The notes: generated from the sequence alone by a model not told the origin. Positions 28,209 through 37,286 are shown, counted from the stretch's first letter. The stretch: 64,000 nt of DNA from Sphingomonas spermidinifaciens (GCF_002351485.1 NZ_NWMW01000002.1:558001-622000); one strand, 5' to 3'. Numbers and translations are program-made.

Positions 28209-30500
28209 CTAGGCCAGCATGAACTCGCCCGAGACGCCCTCTGCCTCGGCGGACGGCGCGATCCACAGGCGAAACTTGCCCGGTTCGACGGTGGGCTTGA
28301 GGTCGGTGCCGATGAAGGTCAGGTCCTCGCGCTTCAGTGTGAACGCCACCCGCTGCGAGGCGCCCGGCGCGAGGCGCACCTTTCGGAACGCCTTCAGCTC
28401 CCGCACTGGCCGGGTAATGCTGGCGGTCATATCGCGCACATAGAGCTGCACGACCTCCTCCGCCTCACGCGTGCCCGAATTGGTGACCGTCGCCGCCACC
28501 TCGATCGAGCCGCCTGAAGCGAGCGTGGCGCCGCCGCCCTCGAGCGCCGAATAGGCGATCTTCCCGTAGGTAAGCCCGTGCCCGAACGGGAAGCGCGCGC
28601 GGTTGAGCGTCTCGCGGAAATGCGCCTTGTAGGGTTCGGGCTTGTCGCCGGGATTGGGACGGCCGGTCGACTTGTGCGCGTAGTAATAGGGCGATTGTCC
28701 GCTCTCGACCGGGAAGCTGACGGGCAGCCGCGCCGAGGGGTTCTGGAGCCCGAACAGGATGTCGGCGGTCGCAGGACCGCTTTCCGAGCCGAGGAACCAG
28801 GCCGCGAGGATCGCCGGCGCCTCCAGCACCGCCCCGTGCAAGGCGAGGCCGCGGCCGTGGCGGAGGACGACGACGACCGGCTTGCCCGTCGCGGCGACCG
28901 CCTCGGCGAGTGCCATCTGCGCGGGCGGGATGGTGATGTCGGTGCGCGACTGCGCCTCGCCCGACATGTTCTGCGCCTCGCCCACGGCCAGCACCACCAC
29001 ATCGGCGGCCTGCGCGGCGGCGACCGCCGCCTCGATCCCGCCGGGCAGCGGGTCGGTGATGCCCGATCCATCGACGGCGGTGACGAGCGCCGGATCGGTC
29101 ACCGCCGCGCGCACGCCGGTCAAGAGGTCAATCGCCTCGGCATCGGTGCCATAGACGTTCCACGGGCCGATCAACTCGCGCTTCCCCTGCACGAACGGCC
29201 CGATCAGCGCGATCCGCTTGCCCGAACGGGGAAGGGGGAGGAGGTCGCCCTCGTTCTTCAGGAGGACGATCGACTTCGCCGCCGCCTCGCGCGCCAGCGC
29301 CAGATGCGCGCGTGTGCGGACCCGCGTCTTCTCGCGCCGCGGGTCGATCCGGCGGAAGGGATCGTCGAACAGGCCGAGCTTCTCCTTCAGCGCCAGCACG
29401 CGGCCCACCGCCTCGTCGAGCCGCGCCATCGGCACGTCGCCGCTGGCGACCAGGTCGGGCAGGTGGCGGATGTAGAAGCCCGACTGCATCGACATGTCGA
29501 CGCCCGCCAGAAAGGCGAGCTTCGCCGCCTCGCGCTCGTCGGCGGCAAAGCCGTGGTCGATCAACTCCATGTCGCCGGTATAGTCGGAGACGACGAGCCC
29601 GCCCCAGTTCCACTCGCGGCGGAGAAGGTCGGTCAGCAGCCACTTGTTGGCGGTGGCGGGGACGCCCGACAGCTCGTTGAAGCTCGCCATCGTCGTCGCC
29701 GCGCCCGCCGCGAACGCCGCCTCGAATGGCGGGAAATAGATGTCGCGGAGCGTCCGTTCCGACACATCGACGCTGTTGTAATCGAGCCCCGACTCCGCTG
29801 CGCCATAGGCGGCGAAATGCTTGGCGCAGGCGGCCATCGCGTCGTCGGCGGTGAGCCCCTTGTCGCCCTGGAAACCGCGCACGCGTGCCTCCGCCATGAT
29901 CCGGCCGAGCAGCACGTCCTCGCCCGCGCCCTCGATCCCGCGGCCCCAGCGCTGGTCGCGGGCGATGTCGACCATCGGCGCGAAGTTCCAGTCGATCCCC
30001 GCCGCCGTCGCCTCGACCGCGGCGGCGCGCGCCGTCCGACGGGCAAGATCGGGATCGAAGCTGCCCGCCTCGGCCAGCGGCATCGGGAACACGGTGCGGA
30101 ATCCGTGGATGACGTCGGCGGCGAAGATCAGCGGGATCTTCAAGCGCGACTCGCGCACCGCCACGGCCTGCATTCGCCGCGCCATCGCCGCGCCGTTGCC
30201 GTTGAACACGCCCCCGAGCCGGCCCTTTCGCGTCTCCTCAAGCTGCCCCTCGAAGCTGTTGTTGCCGGCGGGCGGGTTGAGCGTCGTTGCCGCGCCGCCG
30301 GCCCAGGCCGCGGCCATCAGCGTCACCTGGCCCGCCTTCTCCTCGACCGTCATCGCCGCGATCAGGTCGCGGACGCGCGCGGAAACGCCGCTCTCGGCTG
30401 CCTGCAACAACAGCGCGCGGGCGGGCGAGGCAGCCCAGGCCGCCGCGGCGCCCGCACCCAGCATCAGCGCGCGGCGGGACAGGTCGGGTAGGTGCGGCAA
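28209..30500 (-). CDS. GH3 beta-glucosidase, Tat-exported
   Basis: A 763-residue exported GH3 enzyme. DLSRRALMLGAGAAAAWAA is a Tat-type signal. The TIM-barrel domain has AVIHGFRTVFPMPL-like and KHFAAYGAAESGLDYNSVD motifs (substrate-binding KHF), and the nucleophile is D306 in GLVVSDYTGDME. The alpha/beta sandwich follows (IALIGPFVQGKRELIGPWN), then a C-terminal fibronectin-III domain. The start codon is TTG with GAGAGGAG 6-7 bases upstream. It is transcribed away from lacI across a LacI-type operator. With the GH144-like gene in the same locus a sophorose or beta-1,2-glucoside substrate is likely, but this is inference. Confidence 0.92.
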   Translation of the reverse strand: MPHLPDLSRRALMLGAGAAAAWAASPARALLLQAAESGVSARVRDLIAAMTVEEKAGQVTLMAAAWAGGAATTLNPPAGNNSFEGQLEETRKGRLGGVFNGNGAAMARRMQAVAVRESRLKIPLIFAADVIHGFRTVFPMPLAEAGSFDPDLARRTARAAAVEATAAGIDWNFAPMVDIARDQRWGRGIEGAGEDVLLGRIMAEARVRGFQGDKGLTADDAMAACAKHFAAYGAAESGLDYNSVDVSERTLRDIYFPPFEAAFAAGAATTMASFNELSGVPATANKWLLTDLLRREWNWGGLVVSDYTGDMELIDHGFAADEREAAKLAFLAGVDMSMQSGFYIRHLPDLVASGDVPMARLDEAVGRVLALKEKLGLFDDPFRRIDPRREKTRVRTRAHLALAREAAAKSIVLLKNEGDLLPLPRSGKRIALIGPFVQGKRELIGPWNVYGTDAEAIDLLTGVRAAVTDPALVTAVDGSGITDPLPGGIEAAVAAAQAADVVVLAVGEAQNMSGEAQSRTDITIPPAQMALAEAVAATGKPVVVVLRHGRGLALHGAVLEAPAILAAWFLGSESGPATADILFGLQNPSARLPVSFPVESGQSPYYYAHKSTGRPNPGDKPEPYKAHFRETLNRARFPFGHGLTYGKIAYSALEGGGATLASGGSIEVAATVTNSGTREAEEVVQLYVRDMTASITRPVRELKAFRKVRLAPGASQRVAFTLKREDLTFIGTDLKPTVEPGKFRLWIAPSAEAEGVSGEFMLA

Positions 30501-30582
30501 GGGCGTCTCCTCTCGTTCCGGCGCGTTCCTGATCCAGGATAGACACCGTGCTGAATCGATCTTGCACCGGCTCTTAGAGTCT

Positions 30583-30596
30583 TGTAACCGGTTTCA
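30583..30596. promoter_or_regulatory. LacI-family operator between GH3 and lacI
   Basis: TGTAACCGGTTTCA is a near-perfect palindrome (one mismatched pair) around AACCGGTT, the standard shape of a LacI/CcpA-type site. It lies midway between the divergent GH3 and lacI genes and is probably bound by the LacI protein encoded next to it. Confidence 0.65.
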
Positions 30597-30665
30597 GCAA
30601 GGCCGCGAGGCATGTTTGCTGCGCAGCACGACAAAGAAGGTTCGGGAAGAGGGTCGCCGCCGGAA

Positions 30666-31706
30666 ATGGGCAACGCCACCATTCGTGATGTCGCGCGGGT
30701 TGCCGATGTGTCGGTGGCTTCCGCCTCGCGCGCGCTCAACGGACGCGACAATGTGCGGCCCGAATTGCGCGCGCGGGTCGAGGCGGCGGCGCAGCAACTC
30801 GGCTATGTCCCCCATGCCGGCGCCCGCAGCCTCAGCCTGTCGCGCACGGGCACGATCGGCGTGGTCCTGCCCGATCTGCACGGCGAGTTCTTCAGCGAGT
30901 TCGTGCGCGGCATGGACCGCGAGGTGTCGGCGCGCGGGCTGCACCTGCTCCTATCGAACATGCATGCCGATCCCGAGCAGGGGATCGAGGCGCTGCGGGC
31001 GATGCGCGGCCGGGTCGATGGCCTCGTCGTCATGGCGCCTCAGGTCGATGCCGACGTACTCGGCGGCCATCTGCCGCCGAGCGTGCCTGCGATTTTGGTC
31101 AACTGCGCGCCCAATCAGCAGGGGCGGGCCGAACTGCGCATCGACAATGCCGCGGGCGCGGCGGCGATGGTCGCGCATCTGGTCGCGACCGGCCGCCGGC
31201 GCATCGTCCATATCGCTGGCCCGGCGGGCAATATCGACGCCGACGGGCGCCGCCGTGGCTATGCCGAGGCGATGGCACGGGCTGGCCTGTCGCCGCGGAT
31301 CGTCGAGGGGCAGTTCGATGAGGCCTCGGGCGCCGCGGCGGCGCTGGCGCTCGCTGCCGAGTCCGATCACTGCGAGGCGATCTTCGCCGCCAACGACATG
31401 ATGGCGATCGGCGCGCTTGTCGCGCTGCGGGACGCGGGCGTGCGGGTACCGGACGAGATCGCCATCGCCGGCTTCGATGACGTGCCGCTCGCGCGGCTCG
31501 TCAGCCCGGCACTGACGACGCTGCGCGTCGGCATCGCCGAGGCGGGCGCGCGCGCGATCGTGCGCCTGGCCGCGCTGGTCGACGGCGCGGCGGATCATTT
31601 CGTTGAAGAAATGGTTCCGGCGCTGGTGCCGCGCGACAGCACCGCCGCAACACACACGACACGCCCCCGCCAAGAGGGGCCAGGTTCAGGGGAACGAGCA
31701 TCATGA
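30666..31706 (+). CDS. LacI family transcriptional regulator
   Basis: A 346-residue repressor-type regulator. The helix-turn-helix is at residues 4-24 (ATIRDVARVADVSVASASRA, then LNG), followed by the hinge (ARSLSLSRTGTIGVVLP) and a periplasmic-binding-like sensor domain with FAANDMMAIGAL and IAIAGFDDVPLARLVSPALTT. I prefer the ATG at 30666 because the helix-turn-helix follows directly; an in-frame ATG at 30612 would add 18 residues. The stop overlaps the TonB receptor ATG (ATGA), so regulator and transporter are translationally coupled, an arrangement that ties repressor level to receptor level. Confidence 0.94.
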   Translation: MGNATIRDVARVADVSVASASRALNGRDNVRPELRARVEAAAQQLGYVPHAGARSLSLSRTGTIGVVLPDLHGEFFSEFVRGMDREVSARGLHLLLSNMHADPEQGIEALRAMRGRVDGLVVMAPQVDADVLGGHLPPSVPAILVNCAPNQQGRAELRIDNAAGAAAMVAHLVATGRRRIVHIAGPAGNIDADGRRRGYAEAMARAGLSPRIVEGQFDEASGAAAALALAAESDHCEAIFAANDMMAIGALVALRDAGVRVPDEIAIAGFDDVPLARLVSPALTTLRVGIAEAGARAIVRLAALVDGAADHFVEEMVPALVPRDSTAATHTTRPRQEGPGSGERAS

Positions 31707-34700
31707 AGAAGCATCAAGCCGTCCGCATCCTGCTGGCGAGCGCAACCGCGCTTGCCGGCAGCGCCGCCATCGGCGCGCCCGCCGCGGCGCAGACCACGAC
31801 CGCCAGCCTGCGCGGCATCGTCCGCGCATCGGGCGGCGCGCCCGCCGCGGGCGCGACGGTAACGCTCGTGGCGCAGGCGACCAACCGCACGATCACCGCC
31901 ACGACGGCAGCGAACGGCGCCTACATCTTCAACGGCCTGCGTCCCGGTGCCTATACGCTGACGGTCGAGGCGGACGGCCAGCGCTTTCAGCGCGTCGTCA
32001 CCGTCGCGATCGGCCAGTCGGCGACGTTCGACGTGACGCTGGGCGCCGCCGCCCCCGCGCCTGCCGACGGCACGCCGCCTGCGGTGCCGGCACCCGGCGA
32101 CGCGCCCGCCGAGGGAGAGGTCGTCGTGGGCGGATCGGACGGGGAGGGCGAGAGCATCGTCGTCACCGGATCGACGCTCCGCGAGGTCAAGACCAGCGAG
32201 ATCGCCACCAACGTCAGCCAGGCGCAGATCCGCACCCTGCCACAGACCGACCGCAACTTCCTGAGCTTCGCCGCGCTCGCGCCGGGCGTGCGTTACAACG
32301 ACAGCGAGACCGACAAGAGCTTCCGCGCCGGTGCCTCCGCCGCGAGCCAGGTCAACGTGTTCATCGACGGCGTGAGCCTGAAGAACAAGCTGCGCGAGGG
32401 CGGCGTCGCCGGCCAGCAGAACAGCCGCGGCAATCCCTTCGGCCAGCTGGCGGTCCAGGAATTCCGCGTGCTCACGCAGAACTACAAGGCGGAGTACGAG
32501 CAGGCGGGGTCGGCCATCATCACCTCGGTGTCGAAGTCGGGCACCAACGAGTTCCACGGCGAGGTGTTCGGCCAGTACACCGACCGCTCGCTGACCGAGA
32601 CGAGCTTCCTCGATACGCTCAACGACCGGCCCAAGCCCGCGTTCGAGCGCAAGCAGTATGGTATTTCGCTGGGCGGCCCGATCATCAAGGACCGGTTGTT
32701 CTTCTTCTTCGCCTATGAGGGCAACGATCAGGACCGCGCCTTCAACGTCGATTCGACCGGCGCCGACGTCGCAATCCAGGAGTTCGAGCAGTTCTCGGGT
32801 CGTCGTCTGTCCGAGTTCGAGGGCGCGTTCGTCAGCCCGTTCCGCCAGGATTTCTATTTCGGCAAGCTGACGCTGACGCCCGACGACAATCAGACCTTCG
32901 ACCTGTCGTTCAGCCGGCGCGAGGAGACGGACATCCAGGGCTTCGGCGGCAACACGGCGTTCGAAGCGGCCGAGAACAAGCGCAACCTCGTCGACACCTA
33001 CCTATTCAAGTGGACGTACAACGGCGACAACTTCATCAACGAGTTCAACGCCAACTATCTGAATTACGAATTCAATCCGACCTCGATCAACCCTGATCTG
33101 CCGGCGTTCGAATATGCCGGCGTGATCCTGTACGGCGGCAAGGATTCGACGCGGCGCGAGTTGCAGCAGAGCTACACGCTGCGCAACGATACGACCTATA
33201 CCGGGGTTGACGGGCATGCCTTCAAGTGGGGCGTGCGCGTCGAGGTGACCGACATCGAGTTCAACAACAACGCCTTCATCCAGCCGAAATATACCTTCAA
33301 CCGCGCCGACAATGCCGGGACGCCCAATGATCCGACCGATGATCTGACGTTCGAGTTCCCGTCGGAGGCGCGGCTGGGCCTGGGCAACGGGCGCATCTAC
33401 GGCTCCAACACGCAGCTCGGCCTCTACGTGCAGGACGACTGGGACGTCACCGACAAGCTGCAGCTCAACCTGGGCGTGCGCTGGGATTACGAGACCAACG
33501 CGAACAACAATAAGTTCGTGACGCCCGCGAATGCCGCGGCGGCGCTGCGCGCGCTGCCGACGACCGACTATTTTAACCCGGAAGATTACATCAGCACGGG
33601 CAGCAACCGTAAGCCGTTCACCGGCGCGATCGCCCCGCGGTTCGGCTTCTCCTACGACATCACCGGCGAGGAGACGACGGTGATCTTCGGCGGTGCCGGC
33701 CGCTATTACGACCGCAACAACTTCAACAACACCGTCGACGAGCTGTCGCGGACGATCAACCCGATCGGCGTGTTCCGCTTCTCGGCCGACGGCCGTCCGC
33801 GCCGCGGCCTGCCGACGGTGGCGTGGAACGACAGCTATCTGACGCGTGACGGCCTGCTCCAGCTGATCGCGACCAATCCCGAAACCGCGCTGCCCGAGCT
33901 GCTCGTCACCAAGAACGACACCAAGCCGCCGGTCAACGACCAGTTCAGCCTCGGCGTGCGGCAGAAGATCGGGCCGTTCCAGGCCTCGGTCTCCGGCTCG
34001 TACCAGCGCGGGCGCAACGGCTATACCTATCTGTTCGCGACGCGGAACAACAACGGGCTGGGTACCTGCTGCAACACCGCGCCCGTCGTCGCCAACGGCT
34101 ATTCGAACGCGCTGATCGGGTTCGACGGGCTCGACACACGCTACAAGGCGCTCTTCGTCACGCTCGACAAGACCTATACCGAGCGGTCGGGCTGGGGCCT
34201 GTCGATCGCGTACACGCTGTCGAAGTCGGAGATCAACAATGACGGGCTCTTCAGCCTCGATGAGGTCGTGCCCGACGATTATGGCTGGCGCACCGCGCCG
34301 GGTGACGAGCGCCACCGCGTCGTCATCTCCGGCATTGCCGACCTGCCGCTCGGCTTCCAGTTCTCGACACTCAGCACCTTCGGCTCGGGTTCGGCCTATC
34401 AGATCATTGACACGACCGGCGGCACCGAGCCGGGGCAGCGCGAGTTCCTGGCGGGCTATCCCGACAAGAACTGCATCGGCATCTTCGCCTTCTGCGAAGT
34501 CAATTTCACGCTGTCGAACAAGCCCAAGGTGCTGGGCGGCGAGCTGGAGGTCGCGGTCGACGTGCTGAACGTCTTCAACAACCGCAACTTCTCCGGCTTC
34601 GACGAGGGCGTGAACAACAACATCAACCCCGCCACCGGGCAGATCCAGGATCCGCTCGATCCGCCACTGATCGGCAACAATCTGCTGACGCTGCCGCGTC

Positions 34701-34732
34701 GCATCCAGTTCAGGGTCGGCTATCGCTTCTGA
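31703..34732 (+). CDS. TonB-dependent receptor with N-terminal carboxypeptidase-regulatory-like domain
   Basis: A 1009-residue outer-membrane transporter. Signal peptide to about residue 30 (PAAAQT). Residues about 33-115 form a transthyretin-like/CarboxypepD_reg domain (SLRGIVRASGGAPAAGATVTL, YIFNGLRPGAYTLTVEADGQ). The plug follows (IVVTGSTLREVKTSEIATNV, RNFLSFAALAPGV), then a large barrel ending in RIQFRVGYRF. This Oar-like design differs from the receptor at 13985. Being coupled to LacI and followed by a GH144-like gene, it is the likely importer of the locus's glucan oligosaccharides. Confidence 0.95.
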   Translation: MKKHQAVRILLASATALAGSAAIGAPAAAQTTTASLRGIVRASGGAPAAGATVTLVAQATNRTITATTAANGAYIFNGLRPGAYTLTVEADGQRFQRVVTVAIGQSATFDVTLGAAAPAPADGTPPAVPAPGDAPAEGEVVVGGSDGEGESIVVTGSTLREVKTSEIATNVSQAQIRTLPQTDRNFLSFAALAPGVRYNDSETDKSFRAGASAASQVNVFIDGVSLKNKLREGGVAGQQNSRGNPFGQLAVQEFRVLTQNYKAEYEQAGSAIITSVSKSGTNEFHGEVFGQYTDRSLTETSFLDTLNDRPKPAFERKQYGISLGGPIIKDRLFFFFAYEGNDQDRAFNVDSTGADVAIQEFEQFSGRRLSEFEGAFVSPFRQDFYFGKLTLTPDDNQTFDLSFSRREETDIQGFGGNTAFEAAENKRNLVDTYLFKWTYNGDNFINEFNANYLNYEFNPTSINPDLPAFEYAGVILYGGKDSTRRELQQSYTLRNDTTYTGVDGHAFKWGVRVEVTDIEFNNNAFIQPKYTFNRADNAGTPNDPTDDLTFEFPSEARLGLGNGRIYGSNTQLGLYVQDDWDVTDKLQLNLGVRWDYETNANNNKFVTPANAAAALRALPTTDYFNPEDYISTGSNRKPFTGAIAPRFGFSYDITGEETTVIFGGAGRYYDRNNFNNTVDELSRTINPIGVFRFSADGRPRRGLPTVAWNDSYLTRDGLLQLIATNPETALPELLVTKNDTKPPVNDQFSLGVRQKIGPFQASVSGSYQRGRNGYTYLFATRNNNGLGTCCNTAPVVANGYSNALIGFDGLDTRYKALFVTLDKTYTERSGWGLSIAYTLSKSEINNDGLFSLDEVVPDDYGWRTAPGDERHRVVISGIADLPLGFQFSTLSTFGSGSAYQIIDTTGGTEPGQREFLAGYPDKNCIGIFAFCEVNFTLSNKPKVLGGELEVAVDVLNVFNNRNFSGFDEGVNNNINPATGQIQDPLDPPLIGNNLLTLPRRIQFRVGYRF

Positions 34733-34743
34733 TGCCGATCCTC

Positions 34744-34783
34744 GCCGGGGTGGTCCCCTCTCCCCCCTGATGGCCACCCCGGC
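34744..34783 (+). terminator. Hairpin after the TonB receptor gene
   Basis: gccggggtgg (34744-34753) pairs perfectly with ccaccccggc (34774-34783). No T run follows directly, so it may only attenuate transcription into the GH144-like gene, whose ribosome-binding site is at about 34804. Confidence 0.5.
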
Positions 34784-34816
34784 ACCATCGTACGCGTAAT
34801 CAAAAAGGAGGTCGCC

Positions 34817-36244
34817 TTGCTCGACCGACGCCGTTTCTTCGGCTCTGCAAGCATTGGGCTTGCGGGGATGGCCGCCGCTTGCGCCGCGCCCCGGCGGGGC
34901 GATCCGCTGATCGCCAGCAATCCGCCGCGCCCGGATACCGCGACCGGCCCGCTGATCGACGATATCCAGCAGCGCGCCTTCCGCTTCTTCTGGGAAACGA
35001 CCGAGGTCGAGCGCGGCCTTGCCCCCGATCGCTGGCCGACGCCCAGCTTCGCCTCGATCGCCGCGATGGGCTTCGCGCTCACCGCTTTCCCGATCGGCGA
35101 GAGCCATGGTTGGGTGACGCGCGCCGCCGGGCTTCAGCGCACGCTCGGCACGCTGCGGTTCCTCGCGGGCGCGCCGATGGGACCGGAGCCGACGCGGCGG
35201 AGCGGGCACAAGGGCTTCTTCTATCACTTCCTCGGCGTGACCGAGGGGTGGCGGTTCGCGCGGTGCGAACTCTCGACGATCGACACCGCGCTCTTGATGG
35301 GCGGCGTCCTGTTCGCGCAAAGCTGGTACGACCGCGACGACCCGGCCGAGGCGGAGGTGCGGGCGCTCGCCGACCGGCTCTATCGCGCGATCGAGTGGGA
35401 TTGGATCACTCCGCGCCCGCCCTTCGTGTCGATGGGCTGGCATCCCGAGAGCGGCTTTATCCCCAGCGACTGGAACATCTACAACGAGGGGATGATCCTC
35501 TACGTGCTCGGCCTCGGTTCGCCGACGCATCCGCTGGCGGATGGTACCTGGGCGGCGCTCGCAGACCGGTTCCGCGCGAGCTGGGGCACACATTGGGGGC
35601 AGGAGCACCTCCACTTCGCGCCGATGTTCGGCCACCAGTACAGCCATGTCTGGATCGATTTCAAAGGCATCCGCGACCCGCTGATGGTCGAGAAGGGCAT
35701 CGATTATTTCGAGAACAGCCGCCGCGCGGCCTATGCGCAGCGGCAGTACGCGATCGAGAATGCCGGCCGCTGGCCGGGCTATGGTCCTGACCTCTGGGGG
35801 CTGACCGCCTGCGACGGGCCGGGCGATTTCCGGATGGGGGGGCGGCAGTATTTCAGCTACTCGGCACGCGGGCCCGGCGAGCGTGACGACGGCACACTCG
35901 CGCCCACGGCGCTTCTCGGCAGCTATCCCTTCGCGCCCGAGATCGTCGAGCCGGCGGTCTCCGCGATCTATCGCCGCTATGGCACGGGCCTTTACGGCAA
36001 GTACGGCTTCCTCGACGCTTTCAACTCCTCGATCCAGTCACGCCCGCCCGAGCCGTTCAAGCACGGCGAACTGCGGCCGGGGGTGGGCTGGGTCGACAAG
36101 GACTGGCTGGGCATCGACCAGGGGCCGATCGTCGCGATGATCGAGAACCATCGCACGGGACTGGTGTGGAAGACGATGCGGAAGAACCCGTACATCCGAC
36201 GCGGACTGGAGCGGGCGGGGTTTGCCGGGGGATGGTTGGGATAG
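34817..36244 (+). CDS. GH144-like 'glucoamylase family' protein (PF10091), candidate beta-1,2-glucanase
   Basis: A 475-residue exported protein. The N-terminus (DRRRFFGSASIGLAGMAAACAAP) looks like a Tat signal with a lipobox cysteine. The body is an (alpha/alpha)6-barrel-type sequence with FRFFWETTEVERGLAPDRWP, SIAAMGFALTAFPIGE, FFYHFLGVTEGWRF, ELSTIDTALLMGGVL, GFIPSDWNIYNEGMILYVLG and YGFLDAFNSS, matching what I recall of the PF10091 family. Characterised members are GH144 endo- or exo-acting beta-1,2-glucanases. The start is TTG preceded by AAAAAGGAGG, an almost perfect ribosome-binding site. Final gene of the GH3-LacI-TBDR locus. Confidence 0.8.
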   Translation: MLDRRRFFGSASIGLAGMAAACAAPRRGDPLIASNPPRPDTATGPLIDDIQQRAFRFFWETTEVERGLAPDRWPTPSFASIAAMGFALTAFPIGESHGWVTRAAGLQRTLGTLRFLAGAPMGPEPTRRSGHKGFFYHFLGVTEGWRFARCELSTIDTALLMGGVLFAQSWYDRDDPAEAEVRALADRLYRAIEWDWITPRPPFVSMGWHPESGFIPSDWNIYNEGMILYVLGLGSPTHPLADGTWAALADRFRASWGTHWGQEHLHFAPMFGHQYSHVWIDFKGIRDPLMVEKGIDYFENSRRAAYAQRQYAIENAGRWPGYGPDLWGLTACDGPGDFRMGGRQYFSYSARGPGERDDGTLAPTALLGSYPFAPEIVEPAVSAIYRRYGTGLYGKYGFLDAFNSSIQSRPPEPFKHGELRPGVGWVDKDWLGIDQGPIVAMIENHRTGLVWKTMRKNPYIRRGLERAGFAGGWLG

Positions 36245-36257
36245 GCCCTGCCTGTCA

Positions 36258-36276
36258 CCCGGGACTGTGTCCGGGG
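36258..36276. terminator. Candidate bidirectional hairpin after the GH144-like gene
   Basis: cccgggac (36258-36265) and gtccgggg (36269-36276) pair with one mismatch. It lies between the end of the GH144-like gene and the 3' side of the tmRNA gene, which converge. There is no T run. Confidence 0.3.
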
Positions 36277-36359
36277 CCACTGTCCCGCTTGCCGAACCAA
36301 CAATGAGTTCGCGTCTCCGTAGACGCCCGATGCGGGTGGGGTCCCTTGTGGCGACGCCG

Positions 36360-36725
36360 CATGCGAATCAGGTAAGTCCGGGGGGATTCTGTTGCTCGGC
36401 CCCCCCGGCGGCCGCCGGTTTCCGCTTCTGTTGCCCGGTGCGGTCCCTACCGCGCTTTTGTCAATCTAACCTAGACCGTGAGGTCTTGGGGTTAGGCCGC
36501 AATCGCGAGCGCCTCGTTATCGTTGGCACTTGTGAGATGGGCCGTTGCGGTGGTCCCATTCCGGGCGAAAGCAGCGCTTTTCAACACACGTCGATCCTGG
36601 TTCGGCCCCGTCAGAAACGGTGTCCAGATCCACCACCATTTCTGGTGGAGCCGCCGGGTACTGCCCCCGGGTCCGCTGCGCCTATTGTACGCTACATTTT
36701 ATCGCCATAGCCGGACGAGCCGGCA
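36360..36725 (-). ncRNA. ssrA: Transfer-messenger RNA (tmRNA), circularly permuted two-piece form
   Basis: tmRNA rescues stalled ribosomes and tags the incomplete protein. Read on the minus strand, the acceptor piece comes first and ends ...CGGCTCC-A-CCA (3' end at 36643). A spacer of about 33 bases follows, and the coding piece begins GGGGCCG at 36609. These ends pair as a 7-bp acceptor stem with G3-U70, the alanyl-tRNA synthetase identity pair. The T stem is CCGGG/CCCGG (36666-36670 and 36654-36658). The tag reads ANDNEALAIAA-stop at 36527-36492 (GCC resume codon to TAA), and a CTAACC/GGTTAG stem holds the stop codon. The 5' and 3' outer ends are approximate. Confidence 0.92.
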
Positions 36726-36731
36726 CCGGAC

Positions 36732-36760
36732 GATATAGGCGCCGCGCCGCCAAAGAAAAG
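36732..36760 (-). promoter_or_regulatory. Putative ssrA promoter
   Basis: On the minus strand TATATC (36732-36737) lies 17 bases after CTTTTC (36755-36760). Transcription would begin near 36725, just before the acceptor piece. The -35 box is weak. Confidence 0.35.
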
Positions 36761-36837
36761 CCCTGGCGCGCGCGACCATCTCCGATCGGAAATAGGGCCT
36801 TTCCCCCCAGCCCCGGCGGTGGCATGGGACATCGATC

Positions 36838-37266
36838 ATGTTGACGCAGCGTTCGCGGTACGCGCTCCGCGCGATGATCTTCCTGGCCGGCCAGCCGATG
36901 AACGGCGCCCCCGTGCCGATGACCCGCATCGCGGCCGAAGCGAACGTGCCGCGCAAGTTCCTCGAGCTGATCCTCGCCGACCTGCGCGAATCGGGCTTCC
37001 TCTTTTCGACCCGCGGCAAGGCGGGGGGCTATCGTCTCGCGCGGCCGGCGCATCTCATCTCGCTGGGGGAGATTGTGCGGACGATCGAGGGGCCACTCGC
37101 GCTCGTCCCCTGCGTCAGCCGCACCGCCTATCGCCCCTGCACCGACTGCAAGGACGAGGCGACCTGCGCGATCCGCATCGCGATGGCGCGCGTCCGCGAC
37201 GAGACCGCACGAATCCTCGACGGCACGAGCCTCGCGGACACCAAGACCGACGCGCTGGCGGCGTAA
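36838..37266 (+). CDS. Rrf2 family transcriptional regulator
   Basis: A 142-residue winged-helix regulator. The N-terminus MLTQRSRYALRAMIFLAG and the recognition region RIAAEANVPRKFLELILADLRESGF, followed by the wing STRGKAGGYRLARP, are classic Rrf2. Cysteines in PCVSRTAYRPCTDCKDEATC could bind an iron-sulfur cluster, as in IscR, NsrR or RirA-like members. No isc or suf genes are adjacent, so its target is unknown. It diverges from ssrA. Confidence 0.92.
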   Translation: MLTQRSRYALRAMIFLAGQPMNGAPVPMTRIAAEANVPRKFLELILADLRESGFLFSTRGKAGGYRLARPAHLISLGEIVRTIEGPLALVPCVSRTAYRPCTDCKDEATCAIRIAMARVRDETARILDGTSLADTKTDALAA

Positions 37267-37286
37267 GGGTTCTCCCTCGACGTCGT

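Noticed and set aside
36270..36300. GCCACTG-like string suggesting a cobalamin riboswitch
   Set aside because: None of the other cobalamin-riboswitch boxes is present and the neighbouring gene is a glycoside hydrolase; chance match.
36222..36844. Small plus-strand open frames between the GH144-like gene and the Rrf2 gene
   Set aside because: They lie on the antisense strand of ssrA and have no homology-like composition; the tmRNA structure explains the conserved sequence.
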